A stretch of 64,000 nucleotides of DNA, from NCBI RefSeq assembly GCF_000299575.1, contig NZ_AMGO01000021.1, positions 62,001-126,000 of the forward strand, given 5' to 3'. Source of the DNA: Oceaniovalibus guishaninsula JLT2003 (GTDB lineage Bacteria > Pseudomonadota > Alphaproteobacteria > Rhodobacterales > Rhodobacteraceae). Position 1 is the stretch's first letter, and each line of letters starts with the position of its first letter. A program made the translations under genes and the position numbers. Positions 48,863-59,671 of this stretch are shown here, piece after piece. Below the pieces are notes generated by a model. That model ran no database searches. It saw only the letters and a program-made list of their open reading frames with translations, and was not told the origin of the DNA.

Positions 48863-48956
48863 ATACCCGAATCCCGCCGTTCCGGCCCGCGCTGCGCCCT
48901 TTCGACGGCGCCCCTTCCAGTGTAATGACGGCACGATCCAACCGGAAGGACAGGCC

Positions 48957-49610
48957 ATGAAGTTCTTTGTCGATACCGCCGATACCGACGCCATCCGCGA
49001 GCTTGCCGCGCTGAACATGGTGGACGGCGTGACCACCAACCCGTCGCTGATCATGAAGTCGGGCCGCGACATCAAGGAGGTCACGGCCGAGATCTGCGAG
49101 ATGGTGGACGGCCCCGTCAGCGCCGAGACCGTCGCCGCCGACGCCGACGGCATGATCGCCGAGGGCCGCGAGCTGGCGAAGATCGCCGACAACATCGCCA
49201 TCAAGGTGCCGCTGACCTGGGAAGGGCTGCGCGCGTGCAAGGTGCTGACCGACGAGGGGCGCATGGTGAACGTGACGCTGTGCTTTTCGGCCAACCAGGC
49301 GCTGCTGGCGGCCAAGGCGGGGGCCACGTTCATTTCGCCCTTCGTCGGGCGGCTGGACGATCTGAACATCGACGGGATGGAACTGATCGGCGATATCCGC
49401 ACGATCTATGACAACTACAATTTCGACACGCAGATCCTGGCGGCGTCGATCCGCACGGCGAACCACATGAAGGAGGCCGCGCTGATCGGGGCCGACGTCG
49501 CCACCGCGCCGCCCGCGGTCATCAAGGCGATGGTGTCGCATGCGCTGACCGACAAGGGCGTCGAGGCGTTCCTGAAGGATTGGGCCAGCACCGGACAGAA
49601 GATCCTGTAA
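48957..49610 (+). CDS. Transaldolase / fructose-6-phosphate aldolase-like (TalC type)
   Basis: Short-type transaldolase of 217 residues. The Schiff-base lysine is Lys83 in [44 protein letters not shown] and [19 protein letters not shown] are signature segments. GGAAGGA precedes ATG 48957. Whether it works in the pentose phosphate pathway or as a fructose-6-phosphate aldolase cannot be decided by eye, though alphaproteobacterial members are annotated as transaldolase. Confidence 0.93.
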   Translation: MKFFVDTADTDAIRELAALNMVDGVTTNPSLIMKSGRDIKEVTAEICEMVDGPVSAETVAADADGMIAEGRELAKIADNIAIKVPLTWEGLRACKVLTDEGRMVNVTLCFSANQALLAAKAGATFISPFVGRLDDLNIDGMELIGDIRTIYDNYNFDTQILAASIRTANHMKEAALIGADVATAPPAVIKAMVSHALTDKGVEAFLKDWASTGQKIL

Positions 49611-49624
49611 CCCCCCCTAACCGC

Positions 49625-49652
49625 CAAGCTGTGACCGGCAAGCTGTGACCGG
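49625..49652. repeat. 14-bp tandem duplication
   Basis: CAAGCTGTGACCGG occurs twice head to tail (49625-49638, 49639-49652) in the gap behind the transaldolase gene. Probably a replication-slippage duplication; no function suggested. Confidence 0.85.
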
Positions 49653-49751
49653 GGCGCGCCATCGGGGCGGATCGTGCATTGCCCCTTTGCGCCCGCCCCC
49701 GCGCCCCGTGTAGTGTCGTCCGAAACAGAACAACAAAAACGGACGAGGCAT

Positions 49752-50456
49752 ATGGGCGAACCCGCGAGCAACGCGGATCTGCGCGAGCGGATCCTGCGCG
49801 AACCAGACGTGATTCTCGAAGACATGGACGTGATGCGCGCGCTCGTCGCGGCCAGCGACCGGCAGGCGGGCGACAACGTGATCGACCTGCGCGGGCTGGC
49901 CATGCGGCGGCTTGAACAGCGGCTGGACTGTCTGGAGGAAACCCACCGCAGCGTCATCGCCGCGGCCTATGACAACCTGTCGGGCACGCGGACGATCCAC
50001 CGCGCGGTGCTGTCTCTGCTGGATCCGCCCAGCTTTCCGGGCTTTCTGGCGACGCTGGAAGGCCCCGTCAGCGAGGCGCTGCGCGCCGCCGACCTGCGGC
50101 TGATCCTCGAGACGGAAACGGATCTGGATACCGGGGCGCCGGGGCTGTCGGGGCGGATGCTGGTGGCGGTGGCGCCGGGCACCGTCGCGCGGCTGACCGA
50201 CACGCCGCGCGGCGCAGCGCCCCGCCGCGTCACGCTGCGCGACGGGGGATCGGCGTCGGCGCGGATGCCGGGCGGCGCGGGCGGCGGCATCCTGTCCGAA
50301 GCGATCCTGACGCTGGATCTGGGGCCGGGACGCCTGCCCGGCGCGGTGCTGCTGGGATCGCGCGAGGCGCAGCAATTCGCGCCCGGACAGGGGACCGACC
50401 TGCTGGAATTCTTCGCCGGCACGCTGGAACGGGTGCTGCGGCGCTGGCTGGCATGA
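49752..50456 (+). CDS. DUF484 family protein
   Basis: A 234-residue protein of the DUF484 family, a GAF-like fold that commonly stands directly before xerC. Recognisable parts: LRERILREPDVILEDMDVMR, VIDLRGLAMRRLEQRLDCLE, LDLGPGRLPGAVLLGSREAQ, FAPGQGTDLLEFFAGTLERV. The arrangement DUF484-xerC with a four-base ATGA overlap supports a linked but uncharacterised role. ATG 49752 is chosen with GACGAGG upstream. Confidence 0.9.
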   Translation: MGEPASNADLRERILREPDVILEDMDVMRALVAASDRQAGDNVIDLRGLAMRRLEQRLDCLEETHRSVIAAAYDNLSGTRTIHRAVLSLLDPPSFPGFLATLEGPVSEALRAADLRLILETETDLDTGAPGLSGRMLVAVAPGTVARLTDTPRGAAPRRVTLRDGGSASARMPGGAGGGILSEAILTLDLGPGRLPGAVLLGSREAQQFAPGQGTDLLEFFAGTLERVLRRWLA

Positions 50457-51367
50457 TCGCGCCCGCCCTGCGCGACGCGGTCGAGCGCTGGCAGGACGGC
50501 CTGTCGGCGCTGGACGGATCGGCGGGGGCGACGCTGGACGCCTATCGCCGCGACGTGCTGGGGTTTCTGGCGTTCATGCAGGCCCATCTGGGCGGGCTGG
50601 CGACCGCCGGGGGGCTGGCCGCCGTCACCGTGGGCGACATGCGCGCCTGGATGGCGGCCGAGCGGGGACGCGGCATCGCCGCGCGGTCGCTGGCGCGCGA
50701 ATTATCGGCGGTGCGCAATTTCGTCCGCTGGGCGGCGCGGCGCGAAGGGTTCGATCCCAGCGTGATCCTGTCGGCGCGGTCGCCCCGGTTCCGGCGGCGG
50801 CTGCCGCGCCCGCTGGACGTGGATTCGGCCCGCGCCATGCTGGACAGCGTCGATTCGCAGGCGTCGCGCCCCTGGGTCGCGGCACGGGATCTGGCGGTGC
50901 TGACGCTGCTATGGGGCTGCGGGCTGCGGATCTCGGAGGCGCTGTCGCTGACGGGGGCCGACGCCGAATTGCCCCAGACGCTGCGCATCCGCGGCAAGGG
51001 CGGCAAGGACCGGCTGGTGCCGGTGCTGCCCGCCGCCGCGCGGGCGGTGGCGCGCTATGCGGCGATCTGCCCCTATCCGCTGGGCGTGGACGGCCCGCTG
51101 TTCCGGGGCGTGCGGGGCGGCGCGCTGGACCAGCGCATCGTCAGGGGCACGATGGAACGCGCGCGGATGCAGCTTGGCCTGCCCGCGACGGCCACCCCCC
51201 ATGCGCTGCGCCATTCCTTCGCCACGCATCTGCTGGAAGCGGGGGGCGATCTGCGCACGATCCAGGAATTGCTGGGCCACGAATCGCTGTCGACGACGCA
51301 GGCCTATACGTCGGTCAATTCGGCGCGGCTGATGGATGTCTATGCCAAGGCGCATCCGCGCGGCTAG
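50453..51367 (+). CDS. xerC: Site-specific tyrosine recombinase XerC
   Basis: Resolves chromosome dimers at dif with XerD. 304 residues. Catalytic residues are all visible: Arg159 (GCGLRISEAL), Lys182 (IRGKGGKDRLVP), His250-x-x-Arg253 (PHALRHSFATHLLE), His276 (LLGHESLSTTQ) and Tyr285 (AYTSVN). The N-terminal core-binding domain contains SLARELSAVRNFVRWAARRE. A housekeeping Xer protein rather than a phage integrase, from its DUF484 neighbour. Its stop shares CTAG with pheA. Confidence 0.94.
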   Translation: MIAPALRDAVERWQDGLSALDGSAGATLDAYRRDVLGFLAFMQAHLGGLATAGGLAAVTVGDMRAWMAAERGRGIAARSLARELSAVRNFVRWAARREGFDPSVILSARSPRFRRRLPRPLDVDSARAMLDSVDSQASRPWVAARDLAVLTLLWGCGLRISEALSLTGADAELPQTLRIRGKGGKDRLVPVLPAAARAVARYAAICPYPLGVDGPLFRGVRGGALDQRIVRGTMERARMQLGLPATATPHALRHSFATHLLEAGGDLRTIQELLGHESLSTTQAYTSVNSARLMDVYAKAHPRG

Positions 51368-52197
51368 AACCGCCGGCGGTCGGCGGGATAGACGCCCAGA
51401 AGCGTGATCTCGTCGGTGAAATAGTCGAGCTCCTCCAGCGCGCGGGCGAGGGGCGGATCGTCGGGGTGGCCTTCGACATCGGCGTAGAACTGGGTCGCCG
51501 TGAACCGCCCGCCGACCATGTAGCTTTCCAGCTTGGTCATGTTGACGCCGTTGGTGGCGAAACCGCCCATCGCCTTGTAAAGCGCGGCCGGAATGTTGCG
51601 GACGCGGAAGACGAAGCTGGTGATCATGCCGTCGCCGCCGCGCCGGGTCATGTCGGCATCGCGCGACATGACCAGAAAGCGCGTGGTGTTGGTGTCGTGA
51701 TCCTCGATCCGGGCGGCGACGATATCGAGGCCGTAGATTTCGGCCGCGAGATCGGAGGCCAGCGCGGCGCGGGCGGGATCGCGGACCTCGGCCACTTCGC
51801 GGGCGGCGCGGGCATTGTCGCTGCTGGACACCCCCGCGATGCCGTGGGTGCGCAAAAACCCCGCGCATTGCGGCAGGATCACCGGATGGCCATGCGCCTC
51901 GCGGATGCCCTCGAGGCGGGCGCCCGGCACGCCCAGCAGGTTGACATGCACGCGAACGAACGCCTCGGCCACGATATGCAGGCCCGAGCGGGGCAGCAGC
52001 GAATGCACGTCGGCCACGCGGCCATAGGTGCTGTTCTCCACCGCGATCATGCCCAGGTCGGCATCGCCCGCGCGCACGGCGGCGAACACGTCCTCGAACG
52101 TGCGGCAGGGAAGCGGCGCCATGTCGGGGCGGGTTTCGCGGCAGGCCTGGTGCGAATAGGCCCCCAGTTCGCCCTGGAAGGCGATGCGTTGTGTCAT
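51364..52197 (-). CDS. pheA: Prephenate dehydratase
   Basis: Makes phenylpyruvate from prephenate in phenylalanine synthesis. 277 residues, monofunctional (no chorismate mutase domain). Dehydratase signatures are IAFQGELGAYSHQACRE, GMIAVENSTYGRVADVH and the HDTNTTRFLVM motif; the C-terminal ACT domain (SFVFRVRNIPAALYKAMGGF, MTKLESYMVGG) gives feedback control by phenylalanine. Convergent with xerC. Confidence 0.95.
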   Translation of the reverse strand: MTQRIAFQGELGAYSHQACRETRPDMAPLPCRTFEDVFAAVRAGDADLGMIAVENSTYGRVADVHSLLPRSGLHIVAEAFVRVHVNLLGVPGARLEGIREAHGHPVILPQCAGFLRTHGIAGVSSSDNARAAREVAEVRDPARAALASDLAAEIYGLDIVAARIEDHDTNTTRFLVMSRDADMTRRGGDGMITSFVFRVRNIPAALYKAMGGFATNGVNMTKLESYMVGGRFTATQFYADVEGHPDDPPLARALEELDYFTDEITLLGVYPADRRRF

Positions 52198-52242
52198 AGT
52201 GTCCCCTGCCCCGCACCGACGCGGCCTTCGGGCGCATATCGC

Positions 52243-52270
52243 TTGAAAGCGGCGCGGTTAAGCGGATAGA
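52243..52270 (+). promoter_or_regulatory. Candidate promoter of the cytochrome c gene
   Basis: TTGAAA at 52243-52248 and GATAGA at 52265-52270 are 16 bases apart, about 35 bases before the cytochrome c ATG. Moderate matches only. Confidence 0.3.
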
Positions 52271-52303
52271 GAGTGCACGATTTGGGCGCAAGGCGGGTGA
52301 AGC

Positions 52304-52822
52304 ATGTTCGACACTATGACACTGACCAAGATCGTCGGCAGTTTCTGCGGCGCCCTGCTGATCTTTCTGCTGGGAAGCTGGGTCGCCGAAGGGATCTATT
52401 ATTCGGGCGACGGCCACGGCGAGGAGATGCAGGCCTATGTGATCGACACCGGCGAGGACGAAGCCAGCGACGAACCCGTCGAGGAAGGCCCCGATTTCGA
52501 GGTGCTGCTGGCCTCGGCCGATCCCAGCGCGGGCGAGCGGGTGTTCGGCAAGTGCAAGGCCTGCCACAAGCTGGAAGCGGGGGCCAACGCGGTCGGCCCC
52601 TATCTGCACGGCGTGGTCGGCCGCCCCGTCGATGCGGCCGAGGGATTCAACTATTCCGGCGCGCTGGAAAAGGTCGTCGATGTCTGGACGCCCGACCATC
52701 TGAACCACTTTCTGGAAAATCCGCGCGGCTATGCGCCCGGCACCGCGATGAGCTTCAACGGTCTGCCCGATGCCGAAGACCGCGCGAACCTGATCGCCTA
52801 TCTGGAAACGCAGGACGGCTGA
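52304..52822 (+). CDS. Membrane-anchored cytochrome c (CycM/c552 type)
   Basis: Class I c-type cytochrome of 172 residues tethered by an uncleaved N-terminal helix (KIVGSFCGALLIFLLGSWVA). An acidic linker follows, then the heme site CKACH (Cys84, Cys87, His88) and the axial Met149 in YAPGTAMSFNGL. Such anchored cytochromes carry electrons from bc1 to the terminal oxidase in Paracoccus and Rhodobacter, fitting the aa3 assembly genes at the other end of the window. Confidence 0.93.
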   Translation: MFDTMTLTKIVGSFCGALLIFLLGSWVAEGIYYSGDGHGEEMQAYVIDTGEDEASDEPVEEGPDFEVLLASADPSAGERVFGKCKACHKLEAGANAVGPYLHGVVGRPVDAAEGFNYSGALEKVVDVWTPDHLNHFLENPRGYAPGTAMSFNGLPDAEDRANLIAYLETQDG

Positions 52823-52915
52823 TCGCGGCCCCGCACGGGCCGGTCACGCGATTTCAATTTGGACTTGGCGCGGCGCCGCTTTAGCGTCCCTGCTGGACCT
52901 GCAACGGAGATCGCG

Positions 52916-54778
52916 ATGAACGACCGGCCCCGACCGCCCCTGCGCCGCCTGCTGACCGGGCTGGCCGCCGCGCTGGCCCTTGCGGGGCCGGGCGTGGCGC
53001 AGGACGACGCCGCCATCGTCACCGCGCATGCCTATTCCGATCTGGGCGGCATCAAGTATCCGCCCGACTTCGCGCATCTGGACTATGTCAACCCCGACGC
53101 CCCCAAGGGCGGCGAGATGGCCACCTGGGCGCGCGGCACGTTCGACAGCATGAACCCCTATTCGCGCAAGGGCCGGTCGCCGGCGTTCTCGGTCCTGCCC
53201 TACGAGCGGATCATGACGACCACGGACGACGACGCCTATGCGTCCTACTGCCTGCTGTGCGAGACGCTGGAATATCCCGAGACGCTGGATTGGGTGATCT
53301 TCAACCTGCGCGACGACGTGACGTTTTCCGACGGCACCCCGATGACCGCCGAGGACGTGGTGTTCACCTATAACCTGTTCATCGAGCAGGGGTTTTCGTC
53401 CTTCGCCGCCGCGGTCAGCCAGATGTTCGACAAGGTCGAGGCGCTGGGGCCGCACCGGGTGAAGTTCACCTTCAACCCCGATCTGCCGCGCAAGGGGATG
53501 ATAAGCCAGGCCGGCGCATCCATCGTGTTTCAGAAGAAATGGTTCGAGGAGACGGGCGCGCGGCTGGACGAATCGCGCCTGACCCAGCCGCCCGGCACCG
53601 GCCCCTACATGATCACGCAGGTCGAGGTGCCGCGCCGCATCGTCGCCACGCGCAACCCCGATTACTGGGGCGCCGATCTGCCGATCAATCGCGGGCGGTG
53701 GAATTTCGACACGCTGCGGGTGGAGTTCTTTGCCGATACCAATGCCGCGCTGGAGGGGTTCAAGGCGGGCGTCTATACGTTCCGGCAGGAGACAAGCTCG
53801 ATCGCGTGGGCGACGCAATACGACTTTCCGGGGATCGACAGCGGCGCGATCGTCAAGGCGGAATTGCCGGACGGATCGCTGCCGGTGGCCAGCGGTTTCG
53901 TCTTCAACCTGCGCAAGCCCAAGTTGCAGGACGTGCGCGTCCGCCGGGCGCTGGGGCTGATGTATAACGGCACATGGACGAACGACACGCTGCAATACGC
54001 GCTGTTCGAGCAGCGCGAATCGTTCTGGCAGAATTCGGACTTGCAGGCCAAGGGCGTGCCCGAGGGGCGCGAGCTGGAGCTGTTGCAGACGCTGGGCGAC
54101 GGGATCGACGACGCGATCCTGACCGAACCCGCCGTGCTGCCGCACGAAAGCGGCGACCGGCAGCTTGACCGGGGCAACCTGCGCGAAGCCAGCGCCCTGT
54201 TGCAGGACGCGGGCTGGATCGCGGGCGACGACGGGCTGCGCCGCAAGGACGGCGAGGTGCTGACCATCGAGTTCATCGAGAACAATCCCAGCTTCGACCG
54301 GATCATCCTGCCCTATATCGACAACCTGAAGCGGCTGGGCGTCGATGCGCGCTATAACCGGATCGACGACGCGCAATATACGTCCCGCGTGCGCGACCAT
54401 GATTTCGACATGATCTTCGACGGCTATACCAACGGGCTGGAGGAGGCTTTGGGCATCGGCCAGCGCTATGGCTGCGAGGATCGGGACGACGTGTTCAACC
54501 CCGCGGGCTATTGCAACCCGGCGGTGGACGAATTGATCGAGCGGCTGGTCGAGACCGACACGCTGGAGGACATGCAGGCCGCCGTGCGCGGCATCGACCG
54601 GATCATGCGGGCCGATTATTTCATGGTGCCGGTCTGGTACAATCCGCGCTATTGGGTCGCCTATTACGACATCTTCGACTATCCCGAACCGCTGCCGCCC
54701 TATGGCTTGGGCAACCTCGATTTCTGGTGGTACCTGGACGAGAAGGCCGAGGCGCTGAAGGCGTCCGGCGCGCTTTAG
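52916..54778 (+). CDS. yejA: Periplasmic substrate-binding protein of a peptide ABC transporter (YejA-like)
   Basis: Family 5 extracellular solute-binding protein, 620 residues. A signal peptide ([20 protein letters not shown]) is followed by [20 protein letters not shown] and [20 protein letters not shown], and later [23 protein letters not shown] 52916 follows GGAGA. It heads a four-gene unit with both permeases and a double ATPase, matching YejABEF, which takes up peptides including microcin C-like compounds. Confidence 0.92.
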   Translation: MNDRPRPPLRRLLTGLAAALALAGPGVAQDDAAIVTAHAYSDLGGIKYPPDFAHLDYVNPDAPKGGEMATWARGTFDSMNPYSRKGRSPAFSVLPYERIMTTTDDDAYASYCLLCETLEYPETLDWVIFNLRDDVTFSDGTPMTAEDVVFTYNLFIEQGFSSFAAAVSQMFDKVEALGPHRVKFTFNPDLPRKGMISQAGASIVFQKKWFEETGARLDESRLTQPPGTGPYMITQVEVPRRIVATRNPDYWGADLPINRGRWNFDTLRVEFFADTNAALEGFKAGVYTFRQETSSIAWATQYDFPGIDSGAIVKAELPDGSLPVASGFVFNLRKPKLQDVRVRRALGLMYNGTWTNDTLQYALFEQRESFWQNSDLQAKGVPEGRELELLQTLGDGIDDAILTEPAVLPHESGDRQLDRGNLREASALLQDAGWIAGDDGLRRKDGEVLTIEFIENNPSFDRIILPYIDNLKRLGVDARYNRIDDAQYTSRVRDHDFDMIFDGYTNGLEEALGIGQRYGCEDRDDVFNPAGYCNPAVDELIERLVETDTLEDMQAAVRGIDRIMRADYFMVPVWYNPRYWVAYYDIFDYPEPLPPYGLGNLDFWWYLDEKAEALKASGAL

Positions 54779-54785
54779 CACCCCG

Positions 54786-55865
54786 ATGGGCGCCTATATC
54801 CTACGCCGGCTGCTGCTGATCGTGCCCACGCTGCTGGGAATCATGATCATCAACTTCACGCTGACGCAGTTCGTCCCCGGCGGCCCGATCGAGCAGATCC
54901 TGGCCACGATGGAAGGCGAAGGCGACGTGTTCGCCGGCATTTCGGGGGGCAGCGGCGACGCGGATATCGGCGGCGGGTCCAGCGAATACGTGGGCGCGCG
55001 CGGCCTGCCGCCCGAGTTCATCGAGCAACTGGAACGCGAATTCGGCTTCGACAAGCCGCCGCTGGAACGGTTCTTGGGGATGTTGTGGAATTACGTGCGC
55101 TTCGATTTCGGCGAAAGCTATTTCCGGTCGATCAGCGTGATGGAGCTGGTGCTGGAAAAGATGCCCGTGTCGATCACGCTGGGCCTGTGGTCCACCTTGA
55201 TCGCCTATCTGGTGTCGGTCCCGCTGGGCATCCGCAAGGCGGTGCGCGACGGCAGTTCGTTCGACACATGGACCAGCGCGCTGATCATCGTGGCCTATGC
55301 GATTCCCGGATTCCTGTTCGCGATCCTGCTGCTGGTGCTGTTCGCGGGGGGCAGCTATTTCCAGTGGTTCCCGCTGCGCGGACTGACGTCGGACAACTGG
55401 GCGCAACTGAGCTGGCCCGCGCGGATCGTCGATTATTTCTGGCATATCGCGCTGCCGGTGCTGGCCTCGACGATCAGCGCCTTCGCCACGCTGACGCTGC
55501 TGACCAAGAACAGCTTTCTGGACGAGATCCGCAAGCAATACGTCACGACCGCGCGTGCCAAGGGGCTGTCGGAACGCAAGGTTCTTTACGGGCACGTCTT
55601 TCGCAACGCGATGCTGATCGTGATCGCGGGGTTCCCTTCGGTGTTCATCGGCGTGTTCTTCGGCGGCAGCCTGATCATCGAGACGATCTTCTCGCTCGAC
55701 GGGTTGGGACGGCTGGGATTCGAGGCGGCGGTGGCGCGCGATTATCCGGTGATCTTCGGCACGTTGTTCGTGTTCGGGCTGATCGGGCTGATCGTTGGCA
55801 TCCTGTCGGATCTGATGTATGTGCTGGTCGATCCGCGCATCGACTTCGAACGGCGGGAGGGCTGA
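54786..55865 (+). CDS. yejB: Peptide ABC transporter permease YejB
   Basis: Inner membrane permease, 359 residues with six or so hydrophobic segments beginning [21 protein letters not shown] long periplasmic loop (about residues 40-105) is characteristic of YejB-type proteins. The EAA-like cytoplasmic loop is [23 protein letters not shown] region. It lies seven bases behind yejA. Confidence 0.93.
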   Translation: MGAYILRRLLLIVPTLLGIMIINFTLTQFVPGGPIEQILATMEGEGDVFAGISGGSGDADIGGGSSEYVGARGLPPEFIEQLEREFGFDKPPLERFLGMLWNYVRFDFGESYFRSISVMELVLEKMPVSITLGLWSTLIAYLVSVPLGIRKAVRDGSSFDTWTSALIIVAYAIPGFLFAILLLVLFAGGSYFQWFPLRGLTSDNWAQLSWPARIVDYFWHIALPVLASTISAFATLTLLTKNSFLDEIRKQYVTTARAKGLSERKVLYGHVFRNAMLIVIAGFPSVFIGVFFGGSLIIETIFSLDGLGRLGFEAAVARDYPVIFGTLFVFGLIGLIVGILSDLMYVLVDPRIDFERREG

Positions 55866-55866
55866 G

Positions 55867-57087
55867 GTGACGCGCCCCGACCGCATCCCCCACGACCCGG
55901 CCGAGCCGACCGAACCCGGCATCGTGACGCCCCCCATCCAGCCCAGCCCCGGACAGGACGCGCCGCCGCCCGTGGCCCCCGCGTCGCGCCGGCCGTTCCT
56001 GTCGCCGCTGAACCGGCGGCGCTGGCGCAATTTCCGCCGCAACGGGCGGGCGTTCTGGTCGCTGGTGATCTTCACGGCGATCTTCACGTGCTCGCTGTTC
56101 GCCGAGTTCATCGCCAACGACAAACCCATCCTGCTGAGCTTCGACGGCGAATGGCGCATGCCGATCTTCAGCTTCTATCCCGAAACGGCCTTCGGCGGCG
56201 ATTTCAGGACCGAAGCGGTTTACAAGGATATCGAGGTGCAATGCCTGATCCGCAGCGGCGGACTGGAGGATTGCTTCGACGATCCCGAAGGGGTGATCGC
56301 CGAAGGCGCGGTCGCCGAGGGCGCGCAGCCGGGCTGGATGATCTGGCCGCCGATCCCCTATTCCTATGACACGATCAACGATATCGGCCGCGCGGCCCCG
56401 TCGCCGCCCGACGGCGATCACCTGCTGGGCACCGACGACACGGCGCGCGACGTGGCGGCGCGGGTGTTATACGGGTTCCGCCTGTCGATCCTGTTCACGC
56501 TGATCGTGACGGTGCTGTGCACGCTGGTCGGGGTCGCGGCGGGGGCGGTACAGGGCTATTTCGGCGGCTGGACGGATCTGGCGTTCCAGCGGGTGCTGGA
56601 GATCTGGTCGTCCACGCCGTCGCTGTTCGTCATCATCATCCTGTTCGCGATCCTTGATCGAAGTTTCTGGATCCTCGTCTTCATCTCGGTGCTGTTCGGC
56701 TGGCCCGCTTTGGTGGGCGTGGTGCGGGCCGAGTTCCTGCGCGCGCGCAACTTCGAATACGTCCGCGCCGCCCGCGCGCTGGGCGTCGGCAGCGGCACGA
56801 TCATGTTCCGCCACATGCTGCCCAACGCAATGGTCGCCACGGTGACGATGCTGCCCTTCGTCATCACCGGCACGATCTCGACCCTGGCGGGGCTGGATTT
56901 CCTGGGCTTCGGCCTGCCGTCGTCTGCGCCGTCGCTGGGCGAGCTGACGTTGCAGGCCAAGCAGAACCTTCAGGCGCCGTGGCTGGGTTTCACCGCGTTC
57001 TTCACCTTCGCGATCATGCTGTCGCTGCTGGTCTTCATCTTCGAGGGGGTGCGCGACGCCTTCGATCCGCGAAAGACGTTCCAGTGA
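55867..57087 (+). CDS. yejE: Peptide ABC transporter permease YejE
   Basis: Second permease, 406 residues. It starts at GTG 55867, one base behind the yejB stop, with GGGAGG six bases upstream. A Pro-rich cytoplasmic extension of ~55 residues precedes the first helix (FWSLVIFTAIFTCSLFAEFI). A periplasmic insert of about 130 residues contains a cysteine pair (VQCLIRSGGLEDCFDDP). EAA loop: VRAARALGVGSGTIMFRHML. Confidence 0.92.
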   Translation: MTRPDRIPHDPAEPTEPGIVTPPIQPSPGQDAPPPVAPASRRPFLSPLNRRRWRNFRRNGRAFWSLVIFTAIFTCSLFAEFIANDKPILLSFDGEWRMPIFSFYPETAFGGDFRTEAVYKDIEVQCLIRSGGLEDCFDDPEGVIAEGAVAEGAQPGWMIWPPIPYSYDTINDIGRAAPSPPDGDHLLGTDDTARDVAARVLYGFRLSILFTLIVTVLCTLVGVAAGAVQGYFGGWTDLAFQRVLEIWSSTPSLFVIIILFAILDRSFWILVFISVLFGWPALVGVVRAEFLRARNFEYVRAARALGVGSGTIMFRHMLPNAMVATVTMLPFVITGTISTLAGLDFLGFGLPSSAPSLGELTLQAKQNLQAPWLGFTAFFTFAIMLSLLVFIFEGVRDAFDPRKTFQ

Positions 57088-58688
57088 CGCCGGTGCTGTC
57101 CATCCGCGGCCTGGACGTGCGCTTTCGTCAGGACGGGGCCGAAACCCACGCGGTGCGCGACGTGTCCTTCGACATCGCGCGCGGCGAGACGGTGGCGCTG
57201 GTGGGCGAAAGCGGATCGGGCAAGTCGGTGACGGCGCTGGCGGGGCTGGACCTGCTGGCCGGATCGGCGGCGGTGACGGGATCGGTGCGCTACGACGGCG
57301 AGGAACTGGTCGGCGCGCCCGAGCGCACGCTGCGCCGCATCCGGGGCAACGACATCAGCTTCATCTTTCAGGAACCGATGACCTCGCTGAACCCGCTGCA
57401 CACGCTGGAACGGCAGTTGACCGAAAGCCTGGAACTGCATCAGGGCCTGCGCGGCGACAAGGCGCGCGCGCGGGTGCTGGACCTGCTGGACAAGGTGGGG
57501 ATCCATGACGGGGAAAGCCGGCTGGGCGCCTATCCGCACCAATTGTCGGGCGGACAGCGGCAACGGGTGATGATCGCGATGGCACTGGCCAACGGCCCCG
57601 ACCTGCTGATCGCCGACGAACCGACCACGGCGCTGGACGTGACGATTCAGGCGCAGATCCTCGAACTGCTGGCGGATCTGAAGCGGCGCGAGGGGCTGTC
57701 GATGCTGTTCATCACGCACGACCTGACCATCGTGCGCAAATTCGCCGACCGTGTCTGCGTGATGAAGGCGGGCGAGATCGTGGAACGGGGGCCGACCGCG
57801 CGGATCTTCGGCGACCCGCAGCACCCCTATACGCGGATGCTGCTGGCGGCCGAATCGACGGGGCTGCCGGGGCCGGTGGCGCCGGACGCGCCGGTGATCG
57901 TGCGGACCGACGGGCTGCGTGTGTGGTTCCCGATCCAGCGCGGGCTGCTGAAGCGCACGGTCGGGCACGTCAAGGCGGTGAACGACGCCACGCTGTCGGT
58001 GCGCGCGGGCGAGACGCTGGGCATCGTCGGCGAATCGGGGTCGGGCAAGACGACGCTGGCGCTGGCGATCATGCGGCTGATCGCGTCGGAGGGCGACATC
58101 GCCTTCGTCGGGCGGCCGATCCAGGGCCTGCGCTCGCGGCAGTTGCGGCCCCTGCGCGCCGACATGCAGATCGTGTTCCAGGATCCCTATGGTTCACTAT
58201 CGCCGCGCATGACGGTCGAGGAGATCATCGCCGAGGGGCTGGGCATCCACGGGGTCGAGCCGGGGCGCGACAAGCGACAGATGGTGGCCGACATCATGGC
58301 CGAGGTGGGACTGGATCCGGCCACGATGCACCGCTATCCGCACGAATTTTCGGGCGGCCAGCGCCAGCGCATCGCCATCGCGCGGGCGATGATCCTGCGG
58401 CCCAAGCTGGTGGTGCTGGACGAACCCACCAGCGCGCTGGACATGACGGTGCAGGTGCAGATCGTGGAATTGCTGCGCGACCTTCAGGCGCGATACGGGC
58501 TGGCGTATCTGTTCATCAGCCACGACCTGAAGGTGGTGCGCGCGATGGCGCATCAGGTGATGGTCATGCGCCGCGGCGACGTGGTCGAGGCGGGCCCGGC
58601 GGCCGAAGTGTTCGACGCGCCGCGCACCGATTATACCCGCGCGCTGATGGCCGCGGCGTTCGATCTGAAGGCGGAAAACGCGGCCTGA
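57084..58688 (+). CDS. yejF: Double ATPase subunit of the peptide ABC transporter (YejF)
   Basis: Two fused ABC ATPase domains, 534 residues. Domain 1: Walker [15 protein letters not shown], signature [13 protein letters not shown], Walker [13 protein letters not shown]. Domain 2: [40 protein letters not shown]. Each has the oligopeptide-binding C-terminal extension ([26 protein letters not shown]). It starts at GTG 57084 overlapping yejE (GTGA). Last gene of the yej unit. Confidence 0.94.
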   Translation: MTPVLSIRGLDVRFRQDGAETHAVRDVSFDIARGETVALVGESGSGKSVTALAGLDLLAGSAAVTGSVRYDGEELVGAPERTLRRIRGNDISFIFQEPMTSLNPLHTLERQLTESLELHQGLRGDKARARVLDLLDKVGIHDGESRLGAYPHQLSGGQRQRVMIAMALANGPDLLIADEPTTALDVTIQAQILELLADLKRREGLSMLFITHDLTIVRKFADRVCVMKAGEIVERGPTARIFGDPQHPYTRMLLAAESTGLPGPVAPDAPVIVRTDGLRVWFPIQRGLLKRTVGHVKAVNDATLSVRAGETLGIVGESGSGKTTLALAIMRLIASEGDIAFVGRPIQGLRSRQLRPLRADMQIVFQDPYGSLSPRMTVEEIIAEGLGIHGVEPGRDKRQMVADIMAEVGLDPATMHRYPHEFSGGQRQRIAIARAMILRPKLVVLDEPTSALDMTVQVQIVELLRDLQARYGLAYLFISHDLKVVRAMAHQVMVMRRGDVVEAGPAAEVFDAPRTDYTRALMAAAFDLKAENAA

Positions 58689-58753
58689 CGGCGAGGGGCG
58701 GCAACGATCCGGCGGCCATCCGCGTTGGGCGGCACGACCTTGACGGAGCCATC

Positions 58754-59671
58754 ATGCCGGACCAGCCGACCGACCCGACCGACCGCCGTTCGATCTGCGT
58801 GATCGCCAACCGCAAGTCGGGCCGCAATTCGCGCGACCGGGCCGCGATCGAGGACGCGCTGGCGACGTTCGGCGACGGCGCGCGGCTGGTGGAATGGGGC
58901 AAGGATGACGACATCGCTTGCATCGTGGATCGCGCCGTGGGGGACGGCGCCGACCTGATCGTCGCGGCAGGCGGCGACGGCACGGCGATGGCCGTGGCGG
59001 GCGCGATGCTGGGCCGCAACGTGCCGATGGCGGTGCTGCCGCTGGGCACGTTCAACTTCTTCGCGCGCGGTCTGGGGCTGTCGGAAGACCCGAAGGAAGC
59101 CGCGCGCCAGATCTTGGCGGGCGGCGCGCGCGACATCCGCATCGGCACCGCCAATGGCAGACCGTTCCTGAACAATGCCAGCCTCGGCGTCTATCCCGCC
59201 ATCCTGAAGGAACGCGAAACGGTCTATCGCCGCTGGGGGCGTCGCCGGATCGCGGCGCATTGGTCCGTCGCAAAGACCTTCCTGCGGTTCCAGCGCCCGA
59301 TGGACGCGGTGCTGCGGATCGACGGGGGCGCGCGGGAAATCCGCGTGCGGACGGCGCTGATCTTCGTCGCGCGGTCGATCTATCAGCTGGACAGTTTCGG
59401 CCTGAAGGGCGCGGGCGCGATCCACGACGACGCCTTCGCGGTGCTGATCGCCAAGGGCGAGACGCGGGCGCGATTGTTCCGGCTGGCCTGGCGGCTGGCG
59501 ACCGGCCGCGCCGAGGCGGGGCGGGAATACGATTTCGTCCCCGCGCGCGAGATGGAGGTCACGCTGCGCCGCCCCCGCGCGCTCTTGGCCTATGACGGCG
59601 AGAAGACGCGCGCCGTGTCGCCCTTCGTGTTCCGCATGTCGGACCGTCCGCTGCGGATCGTGCTGCCGTGA
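58754..59671 (+). CDS. Diacylglycerol kinase family lipid kinase-like protein
   Basis: A 305-residue protein with the DAGK catalytic fold: VIANRKSGRNSRDRAAI near the N-terminus, the glycine-rich IVAAGGDGTAMAVAGAML, and MAVLPLGTFNFFARGLGL (replacing the usual GTxND by GTFNF). RPFLNNASLGVYPAILKERE follows. It probably phosphorylates a lipid such as diacylglycerol; the substrate is unknown. CGGAG precedes ATG 58754. Its stop overlaps the phosphoesterase start (GTGA). Confidence 0.87.
   Translation: MPDQPTDPTDRRSICVIANRKSGRNSRDRAAIEDALATFGDGARLVEWGKDDDIACIVDRAVGDGADLIVAAGGDGTAMAVAGAMLGRNVPMAVLPLGTFNFFARGLGLSEDPKEAARQILAGGARDIRIGTANGRPFLNNASLGVYPAILKERETVYRRWGRRRIAAHWSVAKTFLRFQRPMDAVLRIDGGAREIRVRTALIFVARSIYQLDSFGLKGAGAIHDDAFAVLIAKGETRARLFRLAWRLATGRAEAGREYDFVPAREMEVTLRRPRALLAYDGEKTRAVSPFVFRMSDRPLRIVLP

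Noticed and set aside
49625-49652. The 14-bp tandem repeat as a start of a CRISPR or iteron array
   Set aside because: Only two copies, head to tail without spacers, not AT-rich and not near replication genes.
50453-51367. The tyrosine recombinase as a mobile-element integrase
   Set aside because: Its DUF484 neighbour, XerC length and lack of att-like repeats or phage genes indicate the chromosomal XerC.
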